Origin: UBA1424 sp041654095
GTDB taxonomy: Bacteria > Bacillota_I > Bacilli_A > RFN20 > CAG-826
Assembly (NCBI GenBank): GCA_041654095.1
Contig: JBAZED010000009.1
Coordinates: forward strand, 1 to 59,782
Direction of reading: 5' to 3'
Length of the DNA stretch: 59,782 nt
Shown: in pieces, positions 33,875-40,932 of the stretch
Layout of the letters: each line of letters opens with the position of its first letter
Position numbering within the stretch: position 1 is the first letter of the stretch
Made by a program: the position numbers and the translations under genes
Notes under the pieces: model-generated
Told to the model about the DNA's origin: nothing
Seen by the model: the letters and a program-made list of their open reading frames with translations, nothing else
Database searches by the model: none

Positions 33875-34534
33875 ATGTTGTGGTTTATCATTGCTTACGC
33901 GGTTGTCCTCTGCCTATATTTTTATACCGAGACGAGCGGAAAAATGTATTTGCGTGCGCCGAACAAGATCATCTTGGCCTCGATGTTCTTGGTCTTCGCC
34001 ATCATCCAGTTTCAAAATTATACTTTTTTGAGTCATCACCTCTTGTTGATGGTGGCCCTTTTCCTCGCGTGGATGGGCGATGTCTTCTTGCTCATCGATC
34101 TAAACCGCGGCGGCGATTTCTTTTTATGCGGCAACATCGCGTTTGCCGCCTACTACATCGCGACCTTGGTGAGCGGTGGACAGGACTTCGGAGCGTTTTG
34201 GTGGGTCTTAATTCCTTGGATTGGTTTGCTTGGGACGTTCATTTTGTTGGCGCAGAAATTTCCTAAAGTATTAAAGCTCGGCAAAATGAAGTGGCCGATG
34301 GTCTTGTATTTGGCATCGATCACCCTGCACGGCATGCTCGGTCTAGCGCTCATCATCTTACTGCCGAATACGCCGATGGCCCTGATGGGTTTAGGCGCCC
34401 TTCTCTTTATGATTTCGGACTTCATTCTCGTCATCGATAAATTCGTCGTGATCGGCAACAAATGGATCTTACGAGCCAATAGCCTCTTCTATTTCGCCGG
34501 TTTGCTCCTGATCGTTTTGAGCATAGCACTATAG
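33875..34534 (+). CDS. YhhN/TMEM86 family membrane protein (lysoplasmalogenase-like)
   Basis: A 219-residue integral membrane protein with about seven or eight hydrophobic segments. The pattern of the YhhN family is visible: LAWMGDVFLLI in the third segment and FMISDFILVIDKF near residue 180, with the conserved acidic residues of the lysoplasmalogenase active site. Family members hydrolyse lysoplasmalogens or act on ether lipids, so a lipid-remodelling role is an inference. The start at 33875 follows GGAGGG by 8 bp. A long leader and the TTACATATGTAA dyad upstream link it to the starch island's candidate regulon. Confidence 0.75.
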   Translation: MLWFIIAYAVVLCLYFYTETSGKMYLRAPNKIILASMFLVFAIIQFQNYTFLSHHLLLMVALFLAWMGDVFLLIDLNRGGDFFLCGNIAFAAYYIATLVSGGQDFGAFWWVLIPWIGLLGTFILLAQKFPKVLKLGKMKWPMVLYLASITLHGMLGLALIILLPNTPMALMGLGALLFMISDFILVIDKFVVIGNKWILRANSLFYFAGLLLIVLSIAL

Positions 34535-34560
34535 ATTAATCATCATTCGTTTAATGACTA

Positions 34561-34600
34561 ATGGCTCAAATTCCTTTGCGAAGGTTCTGAGCCATTTTTA
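34561..34600 (+). terminator. Terminator after yhhN-like gene
   Basis: Two-step hairpin: ATGGCTCA pairs with TGAGCCAT, with an inner CCTT/AAGG, then TTTTT. Confidence 0.9.
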
Positions 34601-34631
34601 ACAAGATTTTATCTTTTTGGGCCAAAAATGG

Positions 34632-34652
34632 TAAAATGCAACCGTAAGTTGC
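34632..34652 (+). promoter_or_regulatory. -10 box and overlapping inverted repeat before XRE gene
   Basis: TAAAAT (34632-34637) is a plausible -10 box. GCAAC-CGTAA-GTTGC (34638-34652) immediately follows and would cover the transcription start at about 34644. This is the position expected for an autorepressor operator of the XRE protein encoded downstream; the link is an inference. Confidence 0.4.
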
Positions 34653-34732
34653 GCATTTGAAAAGCAAACTTGGTAGATGCAACCGGACAGTTTTCCCTAG
34701 AATGGAGATGTTTGGTAAAGGAGGTCTATATT

Positions 34733-35524
34733 ATGAATATTGAAATTGCCGAACGGCTCATCAAACTTCGCAAGGAAAAAGGATTATCACAGGAAGAATT
34801 GGCCGAGAAATTAGGATTATCTCGACAGGCTGTCAGCAAATGGGAACGCGCCGAGGCGAGCCCGGATACGGATAACTTAATTTGCCTTGCCCGCATCTAT
34901 GGAGTATCTCTAGATGAACTATTAAACACGGCCGACACGGTTGAGGATATCCTCGAGGAACAGGTCAAGGTCGAGGAGGAAGCAAAAAAAGACCGCGTCC
35001 ACATCGGGAAAGATGGCATCCACGTCGAGAGTAAAGACGGCGATGAAGTCCATATCAGCGGCGACGGGATCTTCGTCAAGGACAAAGGCGACGAAGTCGA
35101 CATCGGCTGTGGCAGACACATCCACGGCAAGCCGACCAAATACGAAATTGTCAAAGGCGCCGTGACGGGGTCGGTGACGCTTCTCATCGTCGTGGCGTTT
35201 CTCCTCTTGGGCTTCTTACTCCCGGGCGGAGTCGGCTGGACGACGGGGTGGATTCTCTTTCTATTCATTCCGATTATCGCCTCGCTCTTCACATGCTTTC
35301 ACCGCAGGCGCATCACATCCTTTGCGATGCCGGTCTTAGTCGCTGCTGTCTTCTTATTCTTGGGACTCGGATTTGGCTTGTGGCATCCGTACTGGATCAT
35401 CTTCTTGGTCATCCCGATTTTTTACTCGGTGTTTGGCCCGATTGACAAATGGCTCTGGCATAAGCGCCACGAAGCTGGGATTAATGTCGACATCATCGAT
35501 AATGATGATGACGATGATAATTAG
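34733..35524 (+). CDS. Membrane-bound XRE-family transcriptional regulator
   Basis: A 263-residue protein. An N-terminal XRE helix-turn-helix (LRKEKGLSQEELAEKLGLSR, QAVSKWERAEASPDTDNL, about residues 8-60) is followed by a charged linker. Three short repeats of the type VHIxxDGIxV / VDIG come next (about 84-122). Then come about four hydrophobic segments (about 140-240), and the protein ends in an Asp-rich tail. AAAGGAGG lies 9 bp before the ATG. The layout suggests a DNA-binding domain tethered to the membrane whose sensor is the repeat region or the membrane part. What it senses is unknown. A terminator follows. Confidence 0.8.
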   Translation: MNIEIAERLIKLRKEKGLSQEELAEKLGLSRQAVSKWERAEASPDTDNLICLARIYGVSLDELLNTADTVEDILEEQVKVEEEAKKDRVHIGKDGIHVESKDGDEVHISGDGIFVKDKGDEVDIGCGRHIHGKPTKYEIVKGAVTGSVTLLIVVAFLLLGFLLPGGVGWTTGWILFLFIPIIASLFTCFHRRRITSFAMPVLVAAVFLFLGLGFGLWHPYWIIFLVIPIFYSVFGPIDKWLWHKRHEAGINVDIIDNDDDDDN

Positions 35525-35558
35525 TCCTTGTTGATTGTTAAAAGATCGACTAAAAAGT

Positions 35559-35580
35559 AAAGGCCCGAAAGGGTCTTTAT
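35559..35580 (+). terminator. Terminator after XRE gene
   Basis: AAGGCCC-GAAA-GGGTCTT with a G-T pair, then a T-rich stretch. Confidence 0.75.
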
Positions 35581-35611
35581 CATTTTTCTCCCACATTAAA
35601 ACGGGTTTCAG

Positions 35612-35617
35612 TATAAT
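35612..35617 (+). promoter_or_regulatory. -10 box immediately before GTG start
   Basis: TATAAT lies 7 bases before the GTG at 35625. Predicted +1 is within one base of the start codon, so the mRNA would be leaderless or nearly so. Confidence 0.4.
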
Positions 35618-35624
35618 ATCTATC

Positions 35625-36272
35625 GTGTCAACTTCAAAAAGCAACTGGAAAACATATCTTTCGGGAGTCTACGCCGGTCTATGCGTCGTCCTGGCTGCCT
35701 TTTTGTATTTGCTCTTTTGGTCATTGGATCTTCGCCCGCTCGGTTCGGTCTTATTCTCGGTGGGGCTCATCATCATCGTTTTCTTTGGCTTCAGCCTTTA
35801 CACGGGAAGAATCGGATATGCCTACGCCAATGATCGGCCGAGCCTATTAACCCTGCTCCTAACGCTATTAGGAAATGCGACAGCGGTGGTCGTCGGTGGC
35901 TACCTTCTCTCGCTGCTTCGGTTCACCGGTTGGAATGCCTTATTTGATATCGCCGCAAATATTTCGTCGAGCCGGTCGATTGGCGCTGGTGAATCGTGGT
36001 ATATGGCTTTGATCAATGGTTTTGGGTGCGGCGTCTTGGTCTTTTTGGCCGTTCACACGCACAAGACCGCCAAGCGCATGTGGATCAAATATCTCGGGCT
36101 CATCTTCTTCATCACGGCTTTCGTCGTCTTGGGAACTGAGCACTGCTTAGCGAATATGTTTTTCTTTTCCTTAGGAAATGCCTGGAGCGGCCCTTTGCTG
36201 CTCAACGCTTTAATCGTTACGATCGGCAACTCTCTCGGGGCGATGTTTGCCTATTTGCTCAACTATTTGTAG
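35625..36272 (+). CDS. Formate/nitrite transporter (FNT) family channel
   Basis: A 215-residue membrane protein with about six hydrophobic segments. FNT features are visible: LYTGRIGYAYANDR after the second segment, GFGCGVLVFLAVHTHKTAKR in the fourth, and GTEHCLANMFFFSLG, matching the family's conserved EH-ANM region with the central histidine. FNT channels pass formate, nitrite or hydrosulfide. A GTG start at 35625 is chosen because TATAAT lies just before it and the family core begins here; the reading frame is open further upstream to 35535. It is shorter than typical FNTs (250-280). In a starch fermenter, formate export is a reasonable inference. Confidence 0.7.
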   Translation: MSTSKSNWKTYLSGVYAGLCVVLAAFLYLLFWSLDLRPLGSVLFSVGLIIIVFFGFSLYTGRIGYAYANDRPSLLTLLLTLLGNATAVVVGGYLLSLLRFTGWNALFDIAANISSSRSIGAGESWYMALINGFGCGVLVFLAVHTHKTAKRMWIKYLGLIFFITAFVVLGTEHCLANMFFFSLGNAWSGPLLLNALIVTIGNSLGAMFAYLLNYL

Positions 36273-36322
36273 TCAGTTCGCCGATTGTCTTTCCTTCGTT
36301 CGTGCCTCACAATATCTCTTGT

Positions 36323-38032
36323 ATGGAAAACGACCATCGCCACATGACGTGGTGGAAAAAAGCCATCGGCTACATCATCTATCCCAGTGCTTTTAAAGAT
36401 GTCAACAACGATGGTATCGGCGATCTCCAAGGTATTATATCCAAACTTGATTATCTGCACGACTTAGGCGTCGATCTCCTGTGGATTTGCCCCTTTTTCA
36501 AGTCGCCGATGGATGATAATGGCTACGATGTCAGCAACTACGTGCAAATCGACCCGCGCTTCGGAACCAACGAAGACTTTGATTTATTAATCAAGGAAGC
36601 TCACGTTCGCGGCATCCGCATCGTGATCGACTTCGTTTTAAACCACACGAGCGATGAACATCCGTGGTTTATCGAAGCGCGTCATAATCCCAATTCGCCC
36701 AAGCGTGATTACTATCTGATGCTCCCCCCTCGCTATCAAGGAGAAAAGCGCCTTCCACCCACGAACTGGAAAGGGTTCTTTTCAACTTCGACTTGGAGTT
36801 ATGATGAGGCATCTAGTCTTTATTACATGCACATTTTTTCAAAGAAAATGCCGGACGTCAACTGGTCGAATCCCGCTTTGCGCGAGCAATACCATCAAAT
36901 TGCTAAATATTATTTAGACAAGGGCGTCGATGGTTTCCGCCTTGACGCTTTGGCTCACCTCGCCCGCGATATGAGTTTCAAAGACTCAACTCTCAACCGC
37001 GATGAAAATGGTCTGGCATTTGATATTGGCAAGTATTCGAATCGCCCTGAGCTTTTCGATTACATGCGGGAATTTAAAGAAGAAGTGTTCTCAAAATATG
37101 ACTGCGTGACGATCGGTGAAGTCGGAGGGGGCATTTCTCCCGAGCAATCGCTCAACCTCTCGGGATACGAGCGCGGCTCGATCAGCATGGTTTTCAACTT
37201 CGACACCGCTTGGGGAAATGGGGCCTACGATAGCGTCGCCAAAAAAGACGAAGACTTGGCGACCGATGTTAAGAACCTTAAACGCAATTTCAATCGGTGG
37301 CACAGCATTTGCGACGGCAAAGCTTGGATGCCTCTTTACTGGACGAATCACGATCACCCCCGCGCATTATCGCAGTACGGTAGTGTTAAATACCGGACCG
37401 AGTCCGCAGAGATGCTCATCACGACCTTGCTGTTTATGTACGGCACGCCCTTCATCTATTGCGGCGATGAGATCGGCATGAGCAATGTCGACTATACCAA
37501 TATTGAAGATTTCAATGATGTCAGCGCCCGCAATTACCTCGCTGAGAACCAGCATAAATACGATATGGACACCTTGCTTCGTTTCCTGCGCCGCACTTCC
37601 CGCGTCAACGCGCGAACACCGATGCAGTGGAGCGATGAAGCGCACGCCGGTTTTTCGTCGGTCGCACCTTGTCAAAAAGTAAATGGGAATTATCGTGATG
37701 TTAACGTCAAGAAGCAAGAAAATGATCCGGATTCAATACTGAGCTATTACAAGAAAGCCATTCAGCTTCGCAGACAGCAAGGCATTTTGGAGACGGTTCT
37801 CTTCGGTGCTTTTTCCTTTGTCGATATCGAAGACGATGATGTCGTCAGCTACCTTCACAAGGGAGAGAAAAACCTCCTGCTCGTTTCCAATTTTCGCTGC
37901 AAAACAGTCGAGTATTCCCTCAATTATCCAATAAATGAGATCCTTTTGCATAATTATTGTGATGAAATAATGGGTGAAAAGAATATCACTCTGCGGCCGT
38001 TTGAATGCTATTTATTTGCATTTAAAGACTAA
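36323..38032 (+). CDS. Oligo-1,6-glucosidase / alpha-glucosidase (GH13)
   Basis: A 569-residue cytoplasmic GH13 enzyme without signal peptide. It begins with the typical WWKKAIGYIIYPSAFKDVNN and DGIGDLQGIISKLDYL. The catalytic residues are Asp in DGFRLDALAH (about 205), Glu in TIGEVGGG (about 263) and Asp in YWTNHDHPR (about 340). The domain-B-side motif MPDVNWSNP resembles the QPDLN-type motif of oligo-1,6-glucosidase/dextran glucosidase. It probably releases glucose from imported maltodextrins and isomaltodextrins. The start at 36323 or 36344 is uncertain; neither has a good ribosome binding site. It leads the island. Confidence 0.88.
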   Translation: MENDHRHMTWWKKAIGYIIYPSAFKDVNNDGIGDLQGIISKLDYLHDLGVDLLWICPFFKSPMDDNGYDVSNYVQIDPRFGTNEDFDLLIKEAHVRGIRIVIDFVLNHTSDEHPWFIEARHNPNSPKRDYYLMLPPRYQGEKRLPPTNWKGFFSTSTWSYDEASSLYYMHIFSKKMPDVNWSNPALREQYHQIAKYYLDKGVDGFRLDALAHLARDMSFKDSTLNRDENGLAFDIGKYSNRPELFDYMREFKEEVFSKYDCVTIGEVGGGISPEQSLNLSGYERGSISMVFNFDTAWGNGAYDSVAKKDEDLATDVKNLKRNFNRWHSICDGKAWMPLYWTNHDHPRALSQYGSVKYRTESAEMLITTLLFMYGTPFIYCGDEIGMSNVDYTNIEDFNDVSARNYLAENQHKYDMDTLLRFLRRTSRVNARTPMQWSDEAHAGFSSVAPCQKVNGNYRDVNVKKQENDPDSILSYYKKAIQLRRQQGILETVLFGAFSFVDIEDDDVVSYLHKGEKNLLLVSNFRCKTVEYSLNYPINEILLHNYCDEIMGEKNITLRPFECYLFAFKD

Positions 38033-38053
38033 AAAACGCTTCTCTATATATTT

Positions 38054-38066
38054 GTGCACTGTGCAC
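38054..38066. repeat. Tandem GTGCAC palindromes before ATPase gene
   Basis: GTGCAC occurs twice with one base between (38054-38059, 38061-38066), directly upstream of a weak promoter (TATTCA 38067-38072, 17 bp, TACTAT 38090-38095). It may be a regulatory site different from the TACAnnTGTA dyads. Confidence 0.35.
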
Positions 38067-38117
38067 TATTCAATCGCGAATGGCCGTGTTACTATTTTGC
38101 TATTGGAGGATGTTTTC

Positions 38118-39389
38118 ATGAAAGAGATGGAACAACCGGTTGTCGAAGTCCCGAGCGATTTAAGCTATGTCTCCCTTCGCCATATCGATAAAGTTTACGA
38201 CAATAAGGTACAAGCAGTTTTTGATTTCAATTTAGAGATTAAGAGAAAAGAATTCATCGTCTTTGTCGGCCCGTCGGGCTGTGGCAAATCGACGACTCTC
38301 AGGATGATCGCCGGCTTGGAAGACATCACCGCGGGCGAGCTGTGGATCGATGGTCAGTACTCGAATGACCGCGCTCCGAAAGATCGCGATATCGCCATGG
38401 TTTTCCAAAGCTATGCCCTCTATCCGCACATGTCCGTATATGACAATATGGCCTTTGGCCTAAAAATACGTCGCTACCCGCACGCCGAAATCGATCGCCG
38501 CGTTCGCGAAGCCGCCCGCATTTTGGAAATTGAAGATTATCTAGATCGGAAACCGAAAGCCTTATCCGGTGGTCAAAGGCAGCGCGTCGCCCTCGGAAGA
38601 GCCATCGTTCGCAATGCCAAAGTCTTCTTGATGGACGAACCGCTCTCCAACCTCGATGCCAAACTTCGCGTCCAGATGAGAAGCGAGATCATCAAACTCC
38701 ATGAAGAGCTCGATGCGACGACAATCTATGTGACTCACGACCAGACCGAAGCGATGACGATGGCGACGCGAATCGTCGTCATGAAGGCCGGTTACATTCA
38801 ACAGATCGGCAGCCCTCTCGAAATCTATAATAATCCCGCTAACCTCTTCGTGGCCGGGTTTATCGGCTCACCAGCTATGAACTTCATCGAAGTAGTTTAC
38901 GATAAGGGTGTCATCGCTTTTAAAGACGGCAAGAAGATCAAGCTTGATCCCGAAGCCAAAAAAGCTCATGACGCCTTCTATGAAGAGGCCAAGAAAGAAG
39001 TTCTTGCCGCCCTCGGAAAGCTCGATGAGCGCAAAGCCGTCACCGAAGAAGAGATCAAAGAGTTCAGCGATCAAAGAGCGGCCCTCAACGAGGAGCTCGA
39101 ATCCTATAAAGAACCGCACGCCGTGATCTATGGCATCCGACCTGAAGACATCTTTGAAGCCACGGCCGAAAACAAGGAAAAGCATCCGGGCGATGTGTAT
39201 GACATCAAAGTCGAAGTCGCCGAGTTGCTCGGTCATGAATACTATGTCCACGCCGATTTTGCCGGCAGCGATATCGTGGCCAAGATCCCTTCCGTCCGCC
39301 CCATCAGCATCCACGATGATCTGCAGCTTGTCTTTGATGTCCGCAAGTCCCATATTTTCGATATCAAATCGACGAAGCGCATTTATTAA
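38118..39389 (+). CDS. Sugar ABC transporter ATPase (MsmX/UgpC/MalK-like)
   Basis: A 423-residue ATPase that would power maltodextrin import. It shows Walker A GPSGCGKSTTLRMIAG (about residue 53), Q-loop VFQSYALYPHMSVYDN, signature LSGGQRQRVALGRA, Walker B VFLMDEPLSNLDA and switch VTHDQTEAMTM. The C-terminal regulatory TOBE/OB part contains VIYGIRPEDIFEA. It is about 55 residues longer than normal because of a charged, helical insertion (about residues 270-330) before that motif. The start has TTGGAGG 8 bp upstream. A terminator follows, so it is transcribed apart from malE-malF-malG, as expected for a shared multi-importer ATPase. Confidence 0.92.
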   Translation: MKEMEQPVVEVPSDLSYVSLRHIDKVYDNKVQAVFDFNLEIKRKEFIVFVGPSGCGKSTTLRMIAGLEDITAGELWIDGQYSNDRAPKDRDIAMVFQSYALYPHMSVYDNMAFGLKIRRYPHAEIDRRVREAARILEIEDYLDRKPKALSGGQRQRVALGRAIVRNAKVFLMDEPLSNLDAKLRVQMRSEIIKLHEELDATTIYVTHDQTEAMTMATRIVVMKAGYIQQIGSPLEIYNNPANLFVAGFIGSPAMNFIEVVYDKGVIAFKDGKKIKLDPEAKKAHDAFYEEAKKEVLAALGKLDERKAVTEEEIKEFSDQRAALNEELESYKEPHAVIYGIRPEDIFEATAENKEKHPGDVYDIKVEVAELLGHEYYVHADFAGSDIVAKIPSVRPISIHDDLQLVFDVRKSHIFDIKSTKRIY

Positions 39390-39418
39390 ATCTGCGGATC
39401 GTTTTAGCACATATTTGG

Positions 39419-39444
39419 AAAGAGCCTAATGGCTCTTTTCTTTT
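39419..39444 (+). terminator. Terminator after ATPase gene
   Basis: AAAGAGCC-TAAT-GGCTCTTT followed by a T-rich run. Confidence 0.85.
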
Positions 39445-39480
39445 CTGTAGTATTCTGCGATATCGATCGATAGCATATCT

Positions 39481-39512
39481 TTACATATGTAACCGAGACT
39501 TATACACCTGTA
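39481..39512. promoter_or_regulatory. Two TACAnnTGTA dyads upstream of malE
   Basis: TTACATATGTAA (39481-39492, perfect) and TACACCTGTA (39503-39512, perfect). Their centres are 21 bp apart, two helical turns, so both face the same side of the DNA. Relative to the predicted start (about 39555) they are centred near -68 and -47, positions typical of an activator rather than a blocking repressor. Confidence 0.6.
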
Positions 39513-39519
39513 AAACATA

Positions 39520-39548
39520 TTGCTTAAAAAAAAGGTGGGTTTTATAAT
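39520..39548 (+). promoter_or_regulatory. malE promoter
   Basis: TTGCTT (39520-39525), 17-bp spacer containing eight As, TATAAT (39543-39548). Confidence 0.65.
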
Positions 39549-39632
39549 TTAAACATGTCGAACACTAATTACGCTATTGTGGCTGAATGCGCATCAGTGC
39601 CTTTTGTCACGAGTAAGAAAGGAGAGTAATTG

Positions 39633-40862
39633 ATGTTTAAGAAAAGAATTGGATTCATGCTTGCCGGTCTAGCTCTTCTCGTCACCCCGTTAGTTTCGTG
39701 CGGCGGAGCGACTAGGCTGACACTTAAAGTATGGGCCCCGACGGAAGATAAAGCGGTCATGGAACACATCATCGCCGAATTCCAAAAGACAGAAGCTGGA
39801 ACTGGAATCGCGTTTGATTTGAAGTTTGTTAAGGAAGGCGATGTCAAGACCGAATTGAAGAAAGACCCGGAAGCTGCCGCCGATGTTTTTGCTCTTGTTG
39901 ACGATAACCTGACCGAATTGGTCAAAACTGACAACATTCTTGAAATCGGTGGAGCCATTAAAACCCGCGTCACTGCCGCCAATGATGATTGGACGGTCGA
40001 TGCCGCGACTCGCAATGGTAAATTATACGGCTTTCCGCAGACGGACGATAATACATATTTTCTTTGGTACAACAAATCGCTAGTCACCGACACCGAAGTA
40101 CTGAAGATGGAAACGTTATTGGCGGCTGCTCAAACTAAAAATTTAAAGGTTGAATATGATGTATCCAACGCATGGTTTGGTACGGGTCTTTTTCTCGCTG
40201 GTGGCGGAGAGATCAGCGTTACTCCACCTGCGACCGAGGAAGACAGCGATTACCAGAATTGTAACTTTAATACCGCCGGGCCAGTAGCTGCTGCTGAAGC
40301 TGCGTTTGCCTTAAAAGGCACTTATAACACAACCTGGACTAGAAACGACAATGTCGTCGCTGGAATGACAGCTGATACCCCAACCGTCGCTGCCGGTGTT
40401 GGCGGAACGTGGCAATACGCCGATTTGTTAGCCAAATTGGGCGCTAATCTTGGCGCCACTAAACTCCCGACCATCAATGTCGGAGGAGTTGATAAGCAAT
40501 TAGGCTCTTTCCGCTCCGCAAAACTCGTCTCAATCAAAGCCAACACCCTCTATCCAAACGAAGCCTTAGCTTTTGCTGAGTACGCAACTAATTTAGCGTC
40601 TCAACAATACCGCTTTGAGCAAAGAGGAATTGGACCTTCAAATATCGAAGCTAGCAACTTAGATGCCGTCAAAGATAGCAATATGCTAAATGCCATTTCC
40701 GTCCAGAATGAATTTGGCGTCAACCAAGCAACCGCCGTCACTGGTAGTTACTGGAATCCAATCGGTGCCGTTGGCTTAATGATCATGAATCAACTTTGGA
40801 CTCCTTACAACAATGCTCAAGCCGCTTTAAATGCCGCTGTCGATCAATTGAATAACGTTTAA
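39633..40862 (+). CDS. malE: Maltodextrin-binding lipoprotein (MalE-like)
   Basis: A 409-residue extracellular solute-binding protein, family 1. The signal peptide ends in a lipobox (TPLVSCGG), so it is membrane-anchored through the Cys at about 24. The mature part opens LTLKVWAPTEDKAVMEHIIA and has GKLYGFPQTDDNTYFLWYNK and VAGVGGTWQYADLLAKLG, typical of maltose-type binding proteins. AAGGAGAG precedes the ATG at 39633. Its own regulated promoter lies upstream, and a strong hairpin separates it from malF, which should make it more abundant than the permeases. Maltodextrin is inferred from the surrounding amylases. Confidence 0.88.
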   Translation: MFKKRIGFMLAGLALLVTPLVSCGGATRLTLKVWAPTEDKAVMEHIIAEFQKTEAGTGIAFDLKFVKEGDVKTELKKDPEAAADVFALVDDNLTELVKTDNILEIGGAIKTRVTAANDDWTVDAATRNGKLYGFPQTDDNTYFLWYNKSLVTDTEVLKMETLLAAAQTKNLKVEYDVSNAWFGTGLFLAGGGEISVTPPATEEDSDYQNCNFNTAGPVAAAEAAFALKGTYNTTWTRNDNVVAGMTADTPTVAAGVGGTWQYADLLAKLGANLGATKLPTINVGGVDKQLGSFRSAKLVSIKANTLYPNEALAFAEYATNLASQQYRFEQRGIGPSNIEASNLDAVKDSNMLNAISVQNEFGVNQATAVTGSYWNPIGAVGLMIMNQLWTPYNNAQAALNAAVDQLNNV

Positions 40863-40878
40863 TCAGCACATATCCTGT

Positions 40879-40910
40879 AAGGCAGGGCTTAAATAAAGCC
40901 CTGCCTTTTC
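40879..40910 (+). terminator. Strong intergenic hairpin between malE and malF
   Basis: A perfect twelve-base-pair stem (arms 40879-40890 and 40896-40907) with a five-base loop and a short TTTT end. It probably causes partial termination or protects the malE message. Confidence 0.8.
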
Positions 40911-40932
40911 ATAAAAATCTGAGGTGATGATA

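Noticed and set aside
36302..36322. GTG start of the oligo-1,6-glucosidase at 36302
   Set aside because: The seven extra residues have no family support and no ribosome binding site; the later ATGs are preferred, although the exact start remains open.
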